From Pogona vitticeps (lineage: Eukaryota; Chordata; Lepidosauria; Squamata; Agamidae), in contig NC_135786.1 of assembly GCF_051106095.1 (NCBI RefSeq), positions 86,464,001 through 86,528,000 of the forward strand: DNA of 64,000 nt. Reading direction: 5' to 3'. Positions 12,499 through 24,752 of the stretch are shown here, piece by piece. The notes below the pieces were generated by a model. The model was not told where the DNA came from, ran no database searches, and worked only from the letters and a program-made list of their open reading frames with translations. The position numbers and the translations under genes were made by a program. Within the stretch, counting starts at the first letter, position 1, and every line of letters begins with the position of its first letter.

Positions 12499-12556
<58 letters not shown>
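12498..12556. repeat. (CAGA)n microsatellite
   Basis: About 15 uninterrupted CAGA units. Confidence 0.97.
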
Positions 12557-12559
<3 letters not shown>

Positions 12560-13694
12560 ATAAATTCTTCAGCTTTAAAGAAGCCACCACAATTAATACA
12601 ATCTAGGGAAATGGAAAACAGTTTTCAAAAATTAAACACTATAGCCATTTTGCTTTACATTTACAGCACAATATGTGCTAGGTTTTTTTAAAAGCAAAAA
12701 AAAAAAAAAAAGCCAATAACCCATGTGAATAATGCTCAAGGTCTAGGGTACACTATAATTTCAAAATAATTGCAAATCAGCCTGGAATATGAGCAGTGTA
12801 TCTCCCTCAAATCTGGAAATTTTATCCACAGTGCATGGACATGTATTAAAAATTAAATGGTAATAAATAATTTACACATAGCAAATCTGAATGAGGTCTC
12901 ACAGTTTGGGAGGAATCTTAAGGAGCTTTTAATTATATGATTAACTTCTTCTTCCCTTTTCCCCACTAAGGCCTGAAAAACTCCCTTCCTGGAATGGCAC
13001 ATGGATGCGTTCATCTTACATCCATGTTCGCGCAGCAGCTCAAATTCCACAGCGCTGTGTTGTCTGCCAAGGGCCAGCGTCTGATTATTACTTGAGGCAT
13101 ATGGTAGTGTTTTATTTCATATTTCTATTTATAAATACTTTATTATCACTTATGAAATGAACTAGCACATTACATTGTAGCCTCGCCGGTTCACAACATT
13201 GTCATGCAATCAAATGGGCATTCTGAGAGCCGCTTGCCTCAGCAAAATGCCCAGGTATAACAATTATTATTATAATTTTAGCATCTTCTTATATCTTCAT
13301 GTGTTAATTATTAAAAAATAAAACATGTTATAAAATCTTAATTCCTTATTAACTTTTTACAGCCAACAACTGGAGGAGTGTAATGAGCTTCATTTTCATT
13401 CCCAGCAATCTTATTATGTATGATATCTAGAGCAAATATTATGCTTATGCTGAATGGACACAATTTGTCAGATTATTCACAAAGCTTTGTTCAGCCACAT
13501 GCTAAGTTTCCTGGAAAAGGGGAACGAGAAAGGGGTGGACAGATATCTGGTAGATGCACAGGGCAACAAAGGTCCTAGTTAAGGTAGCCATGTATATGTG
13601 TGCGAAAAAAATAACATGAGAGAGCTTATGTTTGTATAAAATGTGCACATGCTAATAGGCATGTATAAATGCAAATATGGAACTAATCAGTAAC
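12557..13694. other. Repeat-poor AT-rich block
   Basis: There is an A run at about 12697-12712. From about 13040 to 13500 the DNA is complex and free of recognisable transposons. It carries several homeodomain-like TAATTA/ATTA cores (for example near 13305-13315) and 'CACAAAGCTTTGTTC', a palindromic TCF/SOX-like site near 13480. It could be a conserved non-coding element, but conservation cannot be judged here. Confidence 0.3.
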
Positions 13695-14481
13695 CAGTGG
13701 TGCCTCGACTTATGAACGTCCCAACTTAACAACCATTTTGAGTTACAACCAGCTCCAGCCGCAAAATTTTGCTTCGACTTGCGGCCGGAGCTTTGAGTTG
13801 TGACCAGAAAAAGGGAGGGGGAAAAGGCAGGGAATTCAAATCTGCTAACCATTAATAGGCGAAGAGGCTGCTTCTTTGTAGCTCTTTTGTCCCAACAGTT
13901 AGAGTGTGTGTCGGAGGAAGCTTGGGACTCCCTGGTAAGGTAAGGTGCTGCTTTCTGCTTTTTAAAAACTGTTCTAGGTGGGTTTTTCAGGGTGGGTTTG
14001 GGCTGGGGGGGGTTATGTTTCTGTGCTATGCTGTTGTTTTGTTTTTTGGTGGTTTTTTTGCAGCCCCAGTGCCTTCCAATAGGGCTTGCTCTGTTGTTTA
14101 TTTTTATTTATTTATTTATTTAAAGCCCCAGCGCCTTTGGCGCTTGCTCTGTTGTTTAGTTTTTGGTTTGGGTTTTTTGCAGCCCCAGCGCCTTCTGATG
14201 GGGCTTGCTCTGTTGTTGTTGTTTTGTTTGTTTGTTTTTTTAAAGTCCCAGCACCTTCAGGGCTTGCTCCGTTGTTTATTTTTTTGAGGGGTTACAGCCC
14301 CAGCACGTTCCTATGGGGCTTGCAGTGTTTTATTTTTATTTGGGGGGGATTTTTTTTTCTTCTAGTATGGATTAATCGCGTTCCAATGCATTTCAGTGGG
14401 AAATGATGCTTCTACTTATGACCATTTCGAGTTACGTCCATCTTCTCGAACAGATTATGACCGTAAGTCGAGGCACTACTG
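13695..14481 (+). mobile_element. TA-flanked MITE, family 2, with internal minisatellite
   Basis: The ends are CAGTGGTGCCTCGACTTATG at the left and, inverted, CAGTAGTGCCTCGACTTACG at the right. The inverted similarity extends about 60 bp inward ('GAGTTACAACC' / 'GAGTTACGTCC'). TA follows the right end at 14482-14483. The ends resemble the 247-678 family, but the interior differs and includes five tandem units at 14061-14340. No transposase. The open frames at 13904-14406 are produced by the tandem array. Confidence 0.85.
14061..14340. repeat. Minisatellite of five ~58-bp units inside a MITE
   Basis: Units start near 14061, 14123, 14180, 14243 and 14294. Each has the core AGCCCCAGCGCCTTC, then GGGCTTGCTCTGTTGTTT, then a T/G-rich spacer. 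Unit lengths vary with the homopolymer spacers. Confidence 0.85.
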
Positions 14482-15284
14482 TAATTTGAGCAGCCATTCT
14501 GCTGCCACTCTTGGAGCTCCCTGGGGTTGGAATGCTTCACAATTCTCAAACCTTGCCAGTAGGATGGAGATAAGAATAGCATTAATTCTTCTCTGCCTCT
14601 AACTTCAATCTCCTTCCCCTCCCCACCCCACACATTTGAAACAATGGAAAGAAAGCAATATACGTTTCCCCCATGGCAGATATGGTTGGGATATAATGGA
14701 GAGGCCTTGGAAAGACTCTGGACCTTTTGGAAGAAGATCTTCCCTGTCTCCATGCAGGTCATACCTCAGGTTCTTTTCTACCCCACCTTGATATTGATAT
14801 GAAAACAATGAGGAGGCAGGTACCACCGAAAGACATGATCCATAATTGTATCTCTCCTTCTGAAGTCACAGTTCTGTCTTAGACAAAGTTTTGACTTCTC
14901 TTCTGAAGTCTGTGTTTTGTCAGAAAAACAACAGATACTGGGGGAGCCTATGGATGGTTTGCTCAGTCTGCCAACAAGATACCAACATGAAGTTTCCTCT
15001 GCTGTTGGTAGACAGCTGTAAACCACCAGATCTCCTTTCTCATGGTTCAGCATCTTCCTTATCATTAAAATGGACATAGTATCTGCAATGGATTATCCTG
15101 TGGCAGCCTTTCAAGTAGACTGTCCCTTCTAAGGTCCCTAAGCTGGGGCACAGCTCCACTTCAGACCCAGAGTCATAAACTTGTATTCTCCTCAAATTTT
15201 CAGTCTTCTCTGTGGCACGCAAAGCCAAACATCACATTCCAAATCAACAGACAGCACAGACTTCCTTAGCCATTTGACTGCAGA
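14482..15284. other. Unannotated spacer
   Basis: Locally repeated phrases ('CTTCTGAAGTC' near 14860 and 14900) but no transposon or coding feature. The frames on both strands overlap each other and look like chance. Confidence 0.4.
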
Positions 15285-15760
15285 TGGAGAAACCAAATCT
15301 TGCTGAGTTTTGAATTTCTGGTAAAATTCTCTTTTTGATACACAATAGAAGTACAGAGATCCACAAGGGAGAATAACTACGAGTTCCCCAGATAGTCCTC
15401 CCCTTTCTCATCAACTGGCACTTAAAGTGTCAATAACTCACTCTGAGACATTTGTAGGAGAAAGGATTTAAAAGTTTATTTATTTACACTTGCTTGAAAT
15501 TGTACACTTGTTTATCCTGTTTTTTTCACTGCACACATACTAGCAACCAACCAAACAGATCAACAACAACTGCCACCAACTGAAGAAAGAGATGAATAGA
15601 ACACTCAGAAGAGATTTGGGGCTCCCCTTGAATTTCAACAGCTTGAAGGAACAATTAGTGCCAGATAGGTAGACAATCATCCCAGCCCAGAAAAGTCCCT
15701 CCCTGTCATTCAAACAAGAGACAGCATGAAAAGATGTAATTAAAATTCCAAAACCAAATA
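15285..15760. repeat. Unnamed dispersed repeat, copy 1
   Basis: This segment aligns by eye, collinearly, with 33500-33955. Shared blocks are 'AATTTCTGGTAAAATTCT', 'CTCTGAGACATTTGTAG' / 'GCTGAGACATTTGTAG', 'CTAGCAACCAACCAAACAG' / 'TTAGCAACCAACTGAACAG', and 'CCAGCCCAGAAAAGTCCCTC' / 'CCAGCCCAGAAAAATCCCTC'. On the minus strand it has an AATAAA near its middle, so an antisense LTR is possible, but no TG...CA ends or coding part were found. Family unknown. Confidence 0.6.
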
Positions 15761-18700
15761 GATGCTGGGCATCTACCTGTCATAGGGATGTGACAGGTAT
15801 TCACAAAATTACTTGTTCTCTGCAGTTTTCCAAGTTCCACTCCCTGCCAAACTTCCCACACATAGTGAGGTTTCCTGGCTTCCTGTAATTACAAGACTCT
15901 GTTCTTCTAATCTTTTTCCTCCCTCAATTTTTCACCTATTCTTCTGCACAAAAAACTGCTTGATCCTGCACAGCTTAGTGCTCTCTCTCTAGTGAATCCT
16001 GTGTGGGAAGGATGCTGTTCTGTGCAGGAATTGTAACAATCCTGCTCAGTGCTGTATTTATTCCATGTTTTTCAGATGAATCCTGGGCAGGAAAAATGCC
16101 ACTTTGGAAAGAATTGTAATAATCCTCACATTTCTTTCTGGAAAAGAAATAACAAACATCCCAGAAATTTTATAAGCTTTCCTGATGGATTTTTTGGGAA
16201 AGGAGAGAAAAGAGGTCTTCTTCTCTCTGAGACCAATGGAAAATTCTTATGTCTAACTTTTTATGTATATTCTAGTTCTGGATTTCCTACAATCAGTAAC
16301 GTAAGGCCCTATCCAATATTATGATTCTACATCTTTCATGCATTTTTAAAAAGTATCTGAACATCAAAAATTAGCTTGTCAAGGAAAAGACTAGTATCTG
16401 CACCTTCACAAGCTAAATAATCTGCTCCTTGACAAACTAAATATCTAGCATATATGTGCGTCCAAAACTTAAAAAGTCAAAATCCCCTGTCTTGTATTAT
16501 AAAGTCACAAAAGAATACTATAGAGGTTCAATATGGCTGCAATACTTGTGATCTAAACTGTTAGATGTCCTGAGCTATAAACAGGCAGACTGTTTACTAA
16601 ATTCCTTGTTCTTGTTTATTTAAGTTATCTCAAAACATGAGTTACCTTGACAGATAATTTGAAAGATCCACAGGATTCTTCACCTCCATCTGAAAGAGAG
16701 ATCTCTTTTTTCAATATATCTCTAATTTGCCCAAAATATATCTACCAGTAGTATCTTTTTTTCTTTGAGAAGGAACACACAAAGAGACAGACAGACAGAT
16801 GGACAGACAGAAAAGGAAGCACAGGAGGACTGGCTAATTGCCAAGAGAGATGCAAACAACCCATCCAGTGGTTTAAAATAATAAAACAAAACATCAGTAA
16901 TCCTAGTTGGACAAATTGTAGAATTATGTGAATTACGCATTTTTGCGCAAAACCTTGTTCTGCCAGTGTGATAACTCTATCAAGAACATCAAGAAATTCC
17001 ATGTAATCCTCACGGTCAAGAAGAAATATGCAGACAGGACAAGACAAGTGAGTATTTATAACCTCATTCTGAATATATCAGTAGTATAGTAGGATAGTAC
17101 ATTTGTTATTGATTACTACTATTGGTGTTGCTGCTATTATCATTACATTGTCATCATTTCCATAGTGTTTCTTCCCTGACCTTTGTGTGGCAAGTGGGAA
17201 GCTATTATGAAAAGCAGGAGGCAGACAGGTGTGTCAACAGCTATTTTCATGGGATTCAAAGAACTCTTCAAGCAATGTCTACTGAACAGGTCTAATGTTG
17301 TCCATAAGATTTTCTGAGGAGTATTTGGATATTTTCTGAAGCAAAGAGGGCATAAAGTTCAGCATATCTTGGTGCTTTCACAGGAGAAGCAAAATTTGAG
17401 TTGACAGGATGGACTACTGTAGTAGCTCCATACAACCATATTAGCTCCATTAATGGACAGAGCTATTGTCTCCCTCTTGCTCACAGGACTCTAGAATACA
17501 AATGAATATTAAGAGCATCAAATACTAGAGCAGACTGTGATAAATACAGCCTTCTGGCAAAATGGGAGGCATTGCTTCTCTGAGGGTTCTCACTTATGAA
17601 GCCCTCATACAGAGGAATGAAGATACATAATCTTCTGTCTCTTGTTCCAGGTGTGAAACAGGTGGTGTCCCTCAGTCATGTCATCTGCCAGCAGCATCTC
17701 TCTAATAACACTTGAAATTAATAAATATTAGACACTAAGGTGGTTACTGGCTTTTGTGCTTGTAAAAGAGATTAAGTAACAGAAACTGGAAATACCTAGG
17801 GTGATTTCACTAAAGTTGAGGATAAATTTTTCACGTCAGTTAGTGTTCACTATCATGCCATTTATTTCCTGCTCTCTGAGAGCCACGTTCATGTTTTGGC
17901 ATTGTTTTCCAAGCTATTCTTCTTTGCCCTCAATCTCCTTAGCTTCATTTGTCCATATGTCAATTTAATCCAATTTGCCCATGTGGCTTTAGCAAATGGC
18001 ATAATACTATATCTGTCAAAAAAAATGGTGCATAACTTACATATAATCCTAGGACTGCCAAGACTGTTCAAAGATTTATTTCCTATGTTTCATACTTCAG
18101 CAATATGCATGCATGTTGCATAGCAAAATAAGAGGTCCTACTACCTGTAGATGGGATTTTCTGCTACCTTGTCTCCAGCCATAAGGGACTCTACCCACTT
18201 TTTCTTATGTTGGTAGGTCTGGAGATTTCCAAAGCTTGTTGACAATTCTGTACATATCTAGTAGCACTTAACAGAGATATTTCCTGACTGTGGACTTTGA
18301 ACTCTTTTTTATGGATCAACACAGTTTACTTGATTTTGTATATGTTTCATCATGATAAGAATGATGGTGTGAGTCAAGGAAAGAACAGTAGTTTGAGACA
18401 AAAGTGGAATACAATATAAATTCTTTTTGTGGAAACACAACCTATTTACATCAGGTTTTTCACTTAATGAGCAATGATGTAGAGATGAATAAAGCAATGT
18501 GCAGCTTAAAAATGTAATGTGAGGAGAGAATACAAGACCTCAGACTGCTTTGGGAGATGCTGGGATATCTTTAACTGCTAACCCAGAGTAACTTCTGTTT
18601 ATTCTCCTATAGTACATCCTGGTTTGCTCTAACTATGATCAAGAAATCTATAGAACACACATACCTGTGTCTATAGGAACCTCTTCCTGTATGAGTCATT

Positions 18701-19701
18701 TAAAATGGTAACTTGGCAAAGCACTGAAAAACAGTCTTTTTAAAAATACCACAGGGAGCAATGCTGTATTAGCAAAGAAATGCACTAAATGATCTGTAAG
18801 GAATTTTCCATCTCTCTAACTTCTGTTACTATAGCTGGCTTTAAAAAAATTAATGTAGTTTTCAAGTGCAAGCTGGTCCCTATAGAAAAATAATTAATGA
18901 AAGCAAGTTAGAACTATGGAACAATATGTTATTGTTAACATTAATCTCTAACTGAAAGGAAAATTATATTAGCTTGTTTGTGAAGAGCACAAGCCATATT
19001 TCTTATAACACTGAATTTTCAAGGTAACGCCTGCTGTGAATTTAATAAAACCAGTGCCTGAAAAAAGGTCTCTCTTGATTGAAGACGGAGGAGTAGATCT
19101 AGACTTCTCAAGGCACTGGAATCAATCAGTGTTAGATTACACATGGGTAATGTATGTCCCATTGATTTCAAGGGGTCTACATAAGTATGGCTTAGTTTGA
19201 ATTCAACAAATGGCCACATTTAGTTGAAAGGAGTGGTAGGATTAAAGCAGATAGTATAGCCATAACTGTCATGATACAGCATTAATTTGGCAATGAAGAA
19301 AAGCACAGAAGAAGGATGAAAACCAGAATCTAGGAAAGATGCCTCAACAAGATGGGAAAATTCAAACGTACCCCTTTTCAGCAGACATTCAAGGAATCTG
19401 TGCCCTAAAATCCTATTGGTGTTAATGTAAACTTATTTATCTTGTCATATGTAATTGCAGCTAACTGTTGAAGTCCTGCAGTCGTGCACCTAGTGATGAA
19501 TCCAGTTACACAGCCAAGATCCACCTGAAACCTCATCAGTTAGCTGCTATTAGCCCCAGCAAATTACACATTGTTGTAAACATCAATAGGATATGGATCA
19601 GCAAGAAAAATAGAGTAAGCATTACCTATTGCCACTTTTCAGGGTGCCAAAAGCAAACACGCACTTGTGAATAAAGTAAAGTGTGCTGCTAGCAAGCTAG
19701 A
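15761..19701. other. Long unannotated spacer
   Basis: About 4 kb of AT-rich DNA with no recognisable transposon, RNA gene or coding motif. A short GACA-rich stretch occurs at 16783-16810. Frames such as 16742-17047 (minus) and 16049-16324 (plus) have no identifiable domain. Confidence 0.4.
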
Positions 19702-19829
19702 TACTCAATTTACTGACCTCAGAAGGATGCAAGGCTGAGTCAACCTTGAGCTGGCTACCTGAATCCATCAGGATTGAACTCAGGCCATTTGACAGCAGTA
19801 CTGCAGTTTAACCATTATACCACAAGGCA
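19702..19829 (-). mobile_element. tRNA-type SINE, antisense
   Basis: The reverse complement starts GCCTTGTGGTATAATGGTTA (box A region), continues 'CTGAGTTCAATCCTGATGG' (box B) and ends 'TTCTGAGGTCAGTAAATTGAG'. It is the uninterrupted relative of the SINE split at 4580-5090. The promoter boxes are decayed. Confidence 0.7.
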
Positions 19830-20149
19830 GTTTCTGTAAATGAGCTCATCGGTATCGTACTACTTATTTCAAACATGTTTCCCCTGCCTGTCAGCTGCTT
19901 TGTTCCCCAGACAGAGTAAATTGTTTACTCTGTTTAAATTGTTTACTCTGTTTCACTGTTTAAATTGGTATACATAATATATCCTGGATGTTAAAACACA
20001 CACACATTTGGCTGAGTTTGTGGCCATTGGTGGTCAATGCCATAACTTGAATGCAATATTGTTCTGGAGCACTTCAAAGAAAAATGTGGCAGCATATTTT
20101 TCTGAAAACTGAAATAATCCCTTCTCCACCTCGAAATAATAATACTACA
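19830..20149. other. Spacer with a short tandem repeat
   Basis: An 18-bp phrase AAATTGTTTACTCTGTTT is repeated about 2.5 times at 19919-19965. Otherwise nothing recognised. Confidence 0.5.
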
Positions 20150-20260
20150 GAAAAATGTAGTTTCTGGGGAATTCGGTAGTGAACGAAACAGTGGCTATTA
20201 GAGGTGGGGAGAGCCATGTTTTTCGACTACAGTTCCCAGAATTCCCCAGACGCCATGCCT
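20150..20260. repeat. Possible small MITE with inverted core
   Basis: TCTGGGGAATTC near 20164 is mirrored by GAATTCCCCAGA near 20239, and the right side carries 'ACTACAGTTCCCAGAATT'. That phrase is typical of hAT-type MITEs seen at 32344 and 51037. Terminal repeats and target duplication are not clear. Confidence 0.35.
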
Positions 20261-20922
20261 ACCTGTGGAATTTGAGGAGTTGTATTCCAAAAACAAATCT
20301 GAAGCCCTTGAGCAGCTGTCTTACTGAGGGTGTATCTGTGTTTCTGGGTGGGAAATAAAGCTTTTCAATTAGTTTCATCTTGTTCTTACTGTTGCATTGT
20401 CTTAACTCGGTTTTAACTTGGGTCTCTGACTGTGTAAGTCAAACAGAAACATCACTCGAACAACAGGGATCTAAGTTTTAAAACAGTTATGCCCCACCTT
20501 GGATCTAAAGAGCCCAGGAGGTGCTCCACAGCAGAAAGCAATTTAAACAAAGAGAAGTTTTAAATGATTTAGAATAATTTAAAACAAACTCGCTTCGCCA
20601 TTTGTCCACTGTAATCGAACTCCTCCACCTAATCCCCAAAAGATTTCACAAAGAGCCAGGTATTAGCTCGGTGCCAAAATGAAGCCAATGGCAACACCAC
20701 TTGAAGCTCCTCAGGGCAGTCAGTTAAGGTAATCCTTATTGTACATGTAAGACATTTTATATACTGGAGCTAGCCCAGAGCTACAAAGCAGAGGGAGTGC
20801 AGTACACCCCTGGTGGGTTGTGTCTGGCTGACCTGAGTCCCAAGATACAGGGTAAGCCTTCTTATAAGGCAAGAAATCAGGCTGCAGACTCAGCAGTGTG
20901 GCAGATCACACGTGTGCTTATG

Positions 20923-20934
<12 letters not shown>
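20261..20934. other. Unannotated spacer
   Basis: A stretch near 20490-20580 ('GCCCCACCTTGGATC ... TTTAAACAAAG') could be an antisense LINE tail but is too decayed to assign. Nothing else recognised. Confidence 0.35.

Positions 20935-20993
<59 letters not shown>
20935..20993. repeat. (CA)n microsatellite
   Basis: About 29 CA units. Confidence 0.95.
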
Positions 20994-20995
<2 letters not shown>

Positions 20996-23426
20996 CTGGA
21001 GAACCCTATGGCTGCTCCCCTGCTGCTGGAAATGTTACCATTAGCAGTCATGCCTATAAGCTATAGCAAAGGAAGATGAAGTGAGAAACAAAGCTGTTCT
21101 ACCCATCCTACAGAATGACACCTTGCTTTTCCCTTGTTTTTTCCTTTCCACTCCTTTTTCCCCTTCTGTGTTGTTTTTTTAGACCAAAAGCCCTTGCAGT
21201 GATTGCACATCTGACTTTGTAGTCATCGTGTATAAGCAGCGCAAAAGCCCTTTGGGCTACAAACACAATGAAACCACCTTAAATAAGTACGTGCCACAAA
21301 ACATCACTTGTTCTACAAGGAAGAGCTGCCAGCTTCTCTGAGTCTCTTCCTCCCAAGTTACACAAAGTATATGAAAGGTTATTTGCACAACATGGTGTCG
21401 CAAAGACATCCCACGGATGGCTGTCGTGTGTGTTCTGGCCTTAGAACTGTCAGGGACTCCAGGTGTGTTTCTTTCAAACCTTTCTCTTCTCCCTCGCTTC
21501 CCAACCAAGAAAGACATTTGCAGACAGAAGTGTGCTTCTGATCGAAAACTTAAAGACAGGGAACAAAGGAAGGGGGTGGCTCTAAATAATTTAAGGCAGC
21601 TTGCTCATTTGATAACCTCCCTCTCCCTCTCGCTCTCCTTTTTTAAATTTTTCTTTATCTCCTGAATCTCAGGGCCAGGAACTCAGAGAAAGCCTTGGTC
21701 ACAAAGTCGGGAAATGAGTCATGCGCAGCAAGAGAATGGAGAAGGGTAAGGTGGGGATCAGTGAGAAAAAGCCAGAAAACTGAAGAGTTGTTGAAGGGAG
21801 CCATATTTTATTCACATATTCATTTTTCATTCCCTTTTTTTTTTCAAAAGGACTAGTTTGGTTTCTCTCTTGTTGGGGGATGTAGGATTTAGAAAAGATG
21901 GGACTTCTCTGCTTCCAAGGAACGCACATACAAACACACACATATTATTCACCTTATATCAGATAGAATTTTGACTGCTATTAATTCCTACTGTTCCATT
22001 TCAAACGTGCTATCTAGAAAAGCCAGGATCCTATTAAAAACTATTTTAGGACAGAAGCCAGGGGAGGGGGGAGGCAGATCAAAAATATCTTTATACTGCC
22101 GTCTATGTCCCCCCAAAACTCATGACACCAACCCATTTGCCCCCTCCCTTTATTCCTCTCACCTCCAACACACACACACACACCCTTCTCTCTTCTGAAG
22201 CCAGGCAACCTTTCCTCATCTTCTTTTCCTTCCCAGGCATGCTAAACTGATTCAATAAGTAATAGAGGCCACCTGCTTTCAAAGTCTGCCGTGCAAAGAC
22301 GCTCCAGCTGCCTCCTCACAAAACCTGATAAACCCAGGAGACCGGAGTTCTCATTATTTCTACAGAGGTTTGCATTTCCAGACTCCACAAAACGTATCCA
22401 GAATTAGGGTGGCTCTAAAGTGCTGAATTCCTTATCCCCTGAGAGCTGGCAATGGACTTCCATCCTGTCACCTGTACGAACCGGAGTCCCAGGAGAAGCA
22501 TCTCAATCATTATGGAGTGAACCCTACTGAATCTGAATGGATCTGGCACCAGCTTCCTTTCTGCCTGTAATGTTACTTTTTCCTGCCAGTAAGGTCATGT
22601 AACTGCCTTGCGGCTGCTGTTTAAATTAAAAGAAAGTGCTTCAACATGTATTTCTAGCAAGACTTTCAATGTGACATGATGGCTGATGGGAGGAACAGAG
22701 AGCATCTGAAGATGCCAGCTATCACATTCTAGTCAGCACTGCCTCTGTGTAGCAAGGTTTAAGAAGAAGATAGCCTAGCACAACTTAAGTGGAAAGCATA
22801 TTTTCACAAATAACAGAGCAGAAGCTGATCTATTATTTCACAGCTTGGAAATAACTAGTTACAAGTTCCTTGTCACTAGTTCCTTTTAGCAACAATGAAG
22901 GCACAGCTGCATTACATTACAAGTGTAACTTAACAAGGCATAACATCACTTCTTCTGCATTGTAACCATAACAATTCATTACTTTTATAATTATGTAGTT
23001 GTGGTTTTACTAACTGGTAGAGGAAGATTATTACATGATTTAACTGCTAGCCCAGGCTATACCACGTGATTAATGTAACTTGAATTTAAATACACACAGC
23101 ATTAAGCTGAAAACCATTATTTATGCAAAAGCATGTTTGATTTTAGTCATAAAACTTTGTGCAGTAATGAATACTTTTCAGATATTAAGGAATTAAGTTA
23201 GCTTCAAAGACCAGCAGACGGCAAGCATGTAAAGACTCACTCATGCTAAAGCCAATCTATTTTACATGAAGAAAGAAAGAAACAGCTAAAATGACTTCAG
23301 ACTTACCTTTTTGTGTTTAATAATGTTTGTCCAGGTGCTAAAAAAAATTAAAGATAACCATTTATGCTACAGAAAGGAGCCACCGCTGAGAAGTCACGCA
23401 TATTTGTAAGGCCTCGGCCTCTAGAA
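20994..23426. other. Unannotated spacer
   Basis: Pyrimidine-rich stretches near 21130-21180 and 21610-21660, and a short CA run near 22169-22184. A segment at about 22840-23000 shares a motif style ('AACTAGTTACAAGTTCC', 'AAGTGTAACTTAAC') with 48490-48920 and may be an old repeat. No coding feature supported. Confidence 0.35.
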
Positions 23427-23509
23427 CAGTGGTTCTTAACCTTTTTGAAAGAAACGCCCCCTTGAGCCATTGAGGAAGTTATCATCGCCCCCCTCCCCGC
23501 GGTGATATC

Positions 23510-23585
<76 letters not shown>

Positions 23586-23969
23586 GACACTTAAATCCAA
23601 TGACCCCTGAAAACAAAATTCAATTCCAAGAAAATGAAATGCCCCCCAAAAGTAACATTTAATGATTTAGTTGCAAGCGAATTTTAAGACTCAAAAAGAA
23701 ATATAAAAAGGGCATAAAAACAAACCGCAATGCAGGAACTAAAAATTTCAAAACAAAAACTCTGAAACTAAATTAAGATTGGAGGAAAATATATATTCAT
23801 GCACATTGTAAAAAGGCTGCAGCCATCTTCACAGGTTTGGCTTGCTCCAGCACCCCCTACCGTCCCCTTCTGCTCCAGTGCCCCCACGCCGCCCCTTTTC
23901 ATTCTACCGCCCCCCTGAAAAATGAAATCGCCCCCTGGGGGGCATTATCGCCCATGTTAAGAACCACTG
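23427..23969 (+). mobile_element. Complete hAT-type MITE with 8-bp target duplication
   Basis: Terminal inverted repeats are CAGTGGTTCTTAACCTTTTT at the left and, inverted, CAGTGGTTCTTAACATGGGC at the right. The 8-bp target duplication CTCTAGAA is perfect (23419-23426 and 23970-23977), the length made by hAT transposases. The interior is 543 bp including a (TTTA)n tract at 23509-23584. It repeats the phrase 'cgCCCCC' near both ends. There is no transposase, so it was moved in trans. The intact duplication suggests a fairly recent insertion. Confidence 0.92.
23509..23584. repeat. (TTTA)n microsatellite inside hAT MITE
   Basis: About 19 uninterrupted units, entirely within the MITE at 23427-23969. 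Confidence 0.95.
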
Positions 23970-24318
23970 CTCTAGAAGACAATATTGAATTGAGATTCTT
24001 TCAATAACAAAAAAAATCCCTAAGTGCTTAATTACACACTCTTAATATTTTATTTATTCCACATGAATGGATGAATAGTCCCTGCTGGAGCTGGCAGATT
24101 TCATCTCCATGGTGCTGTTGAGGCCCCCCAGACTATTGGTCCTTGGGGACTTTAACATTCACGTGAAGGCTGAGGTTTCTGGCCCAGCTCATGAGTTCCT
24201 GGAAACCATGGCTTCATTGGACTTGATCCAGCAAGTTAATGGTTCTACCCACATGGGCGGCCATATGCTGGATCTGGTCTTTGCTGCTGAGCAGAGAGAG
24301 CATGCTCCAATGGTGGCT

Positions 24319-24482
24319 GACTTGGTATCAGCTCCCTTGTCATGATCGGATGACCACCTAATTAAATGCAGCCTCTTAATGGCACTTCCCTTCATGGGGA
24401 GGGCCGACTTGGTATCAGCCCCTTTGTCATGGTTGGATCACCACCTAATTAAATGCAGCATCTCAGTGGCACTTCCCTCCCA
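24319..24482 (+). repeat. ~89-bp tandem duplication inside LINE endonuclease region
   Basis: GACTTGGTATCAGC at 24319 recurs at 24408, and the next 60 bp (through 'CCACCTAATTAAATGCAGC' and 'GGCACTTCCCT') also matches with a few differences. The copies have already diverged, so the duplication is not recent. Confidence 0.85.
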
Positions 24483-24752
24483 CAGGGAGCTTGGACCCAT
24501 TAAGATGGTCTGCCCCTGCAGGTTACTGGATCCTGATGGATTCCAAGATACCATGCGGGGGATTCCGGCTGGTTGGTGCTCCTGTCAATGCTCTGGTGGA
24601 TGGCTGGTATACCACCACCACCAGGGCGGTCGACATGATTGTACCTAAACACCAGCTCTCCTATCAAGCCCAACCAGCTCCCTTGTTTAACGGGCAGCTG
24701 AGGGCCATGAAGCATAATCTGAGAAGGCCAGAGAGCATTTGGAGAAGAGCCC

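Noticed and set aside
13904-14406. Two hydrophobic overlapping proteins
   Set aside because: They translate the minisatellite inside a MITE in two frames.
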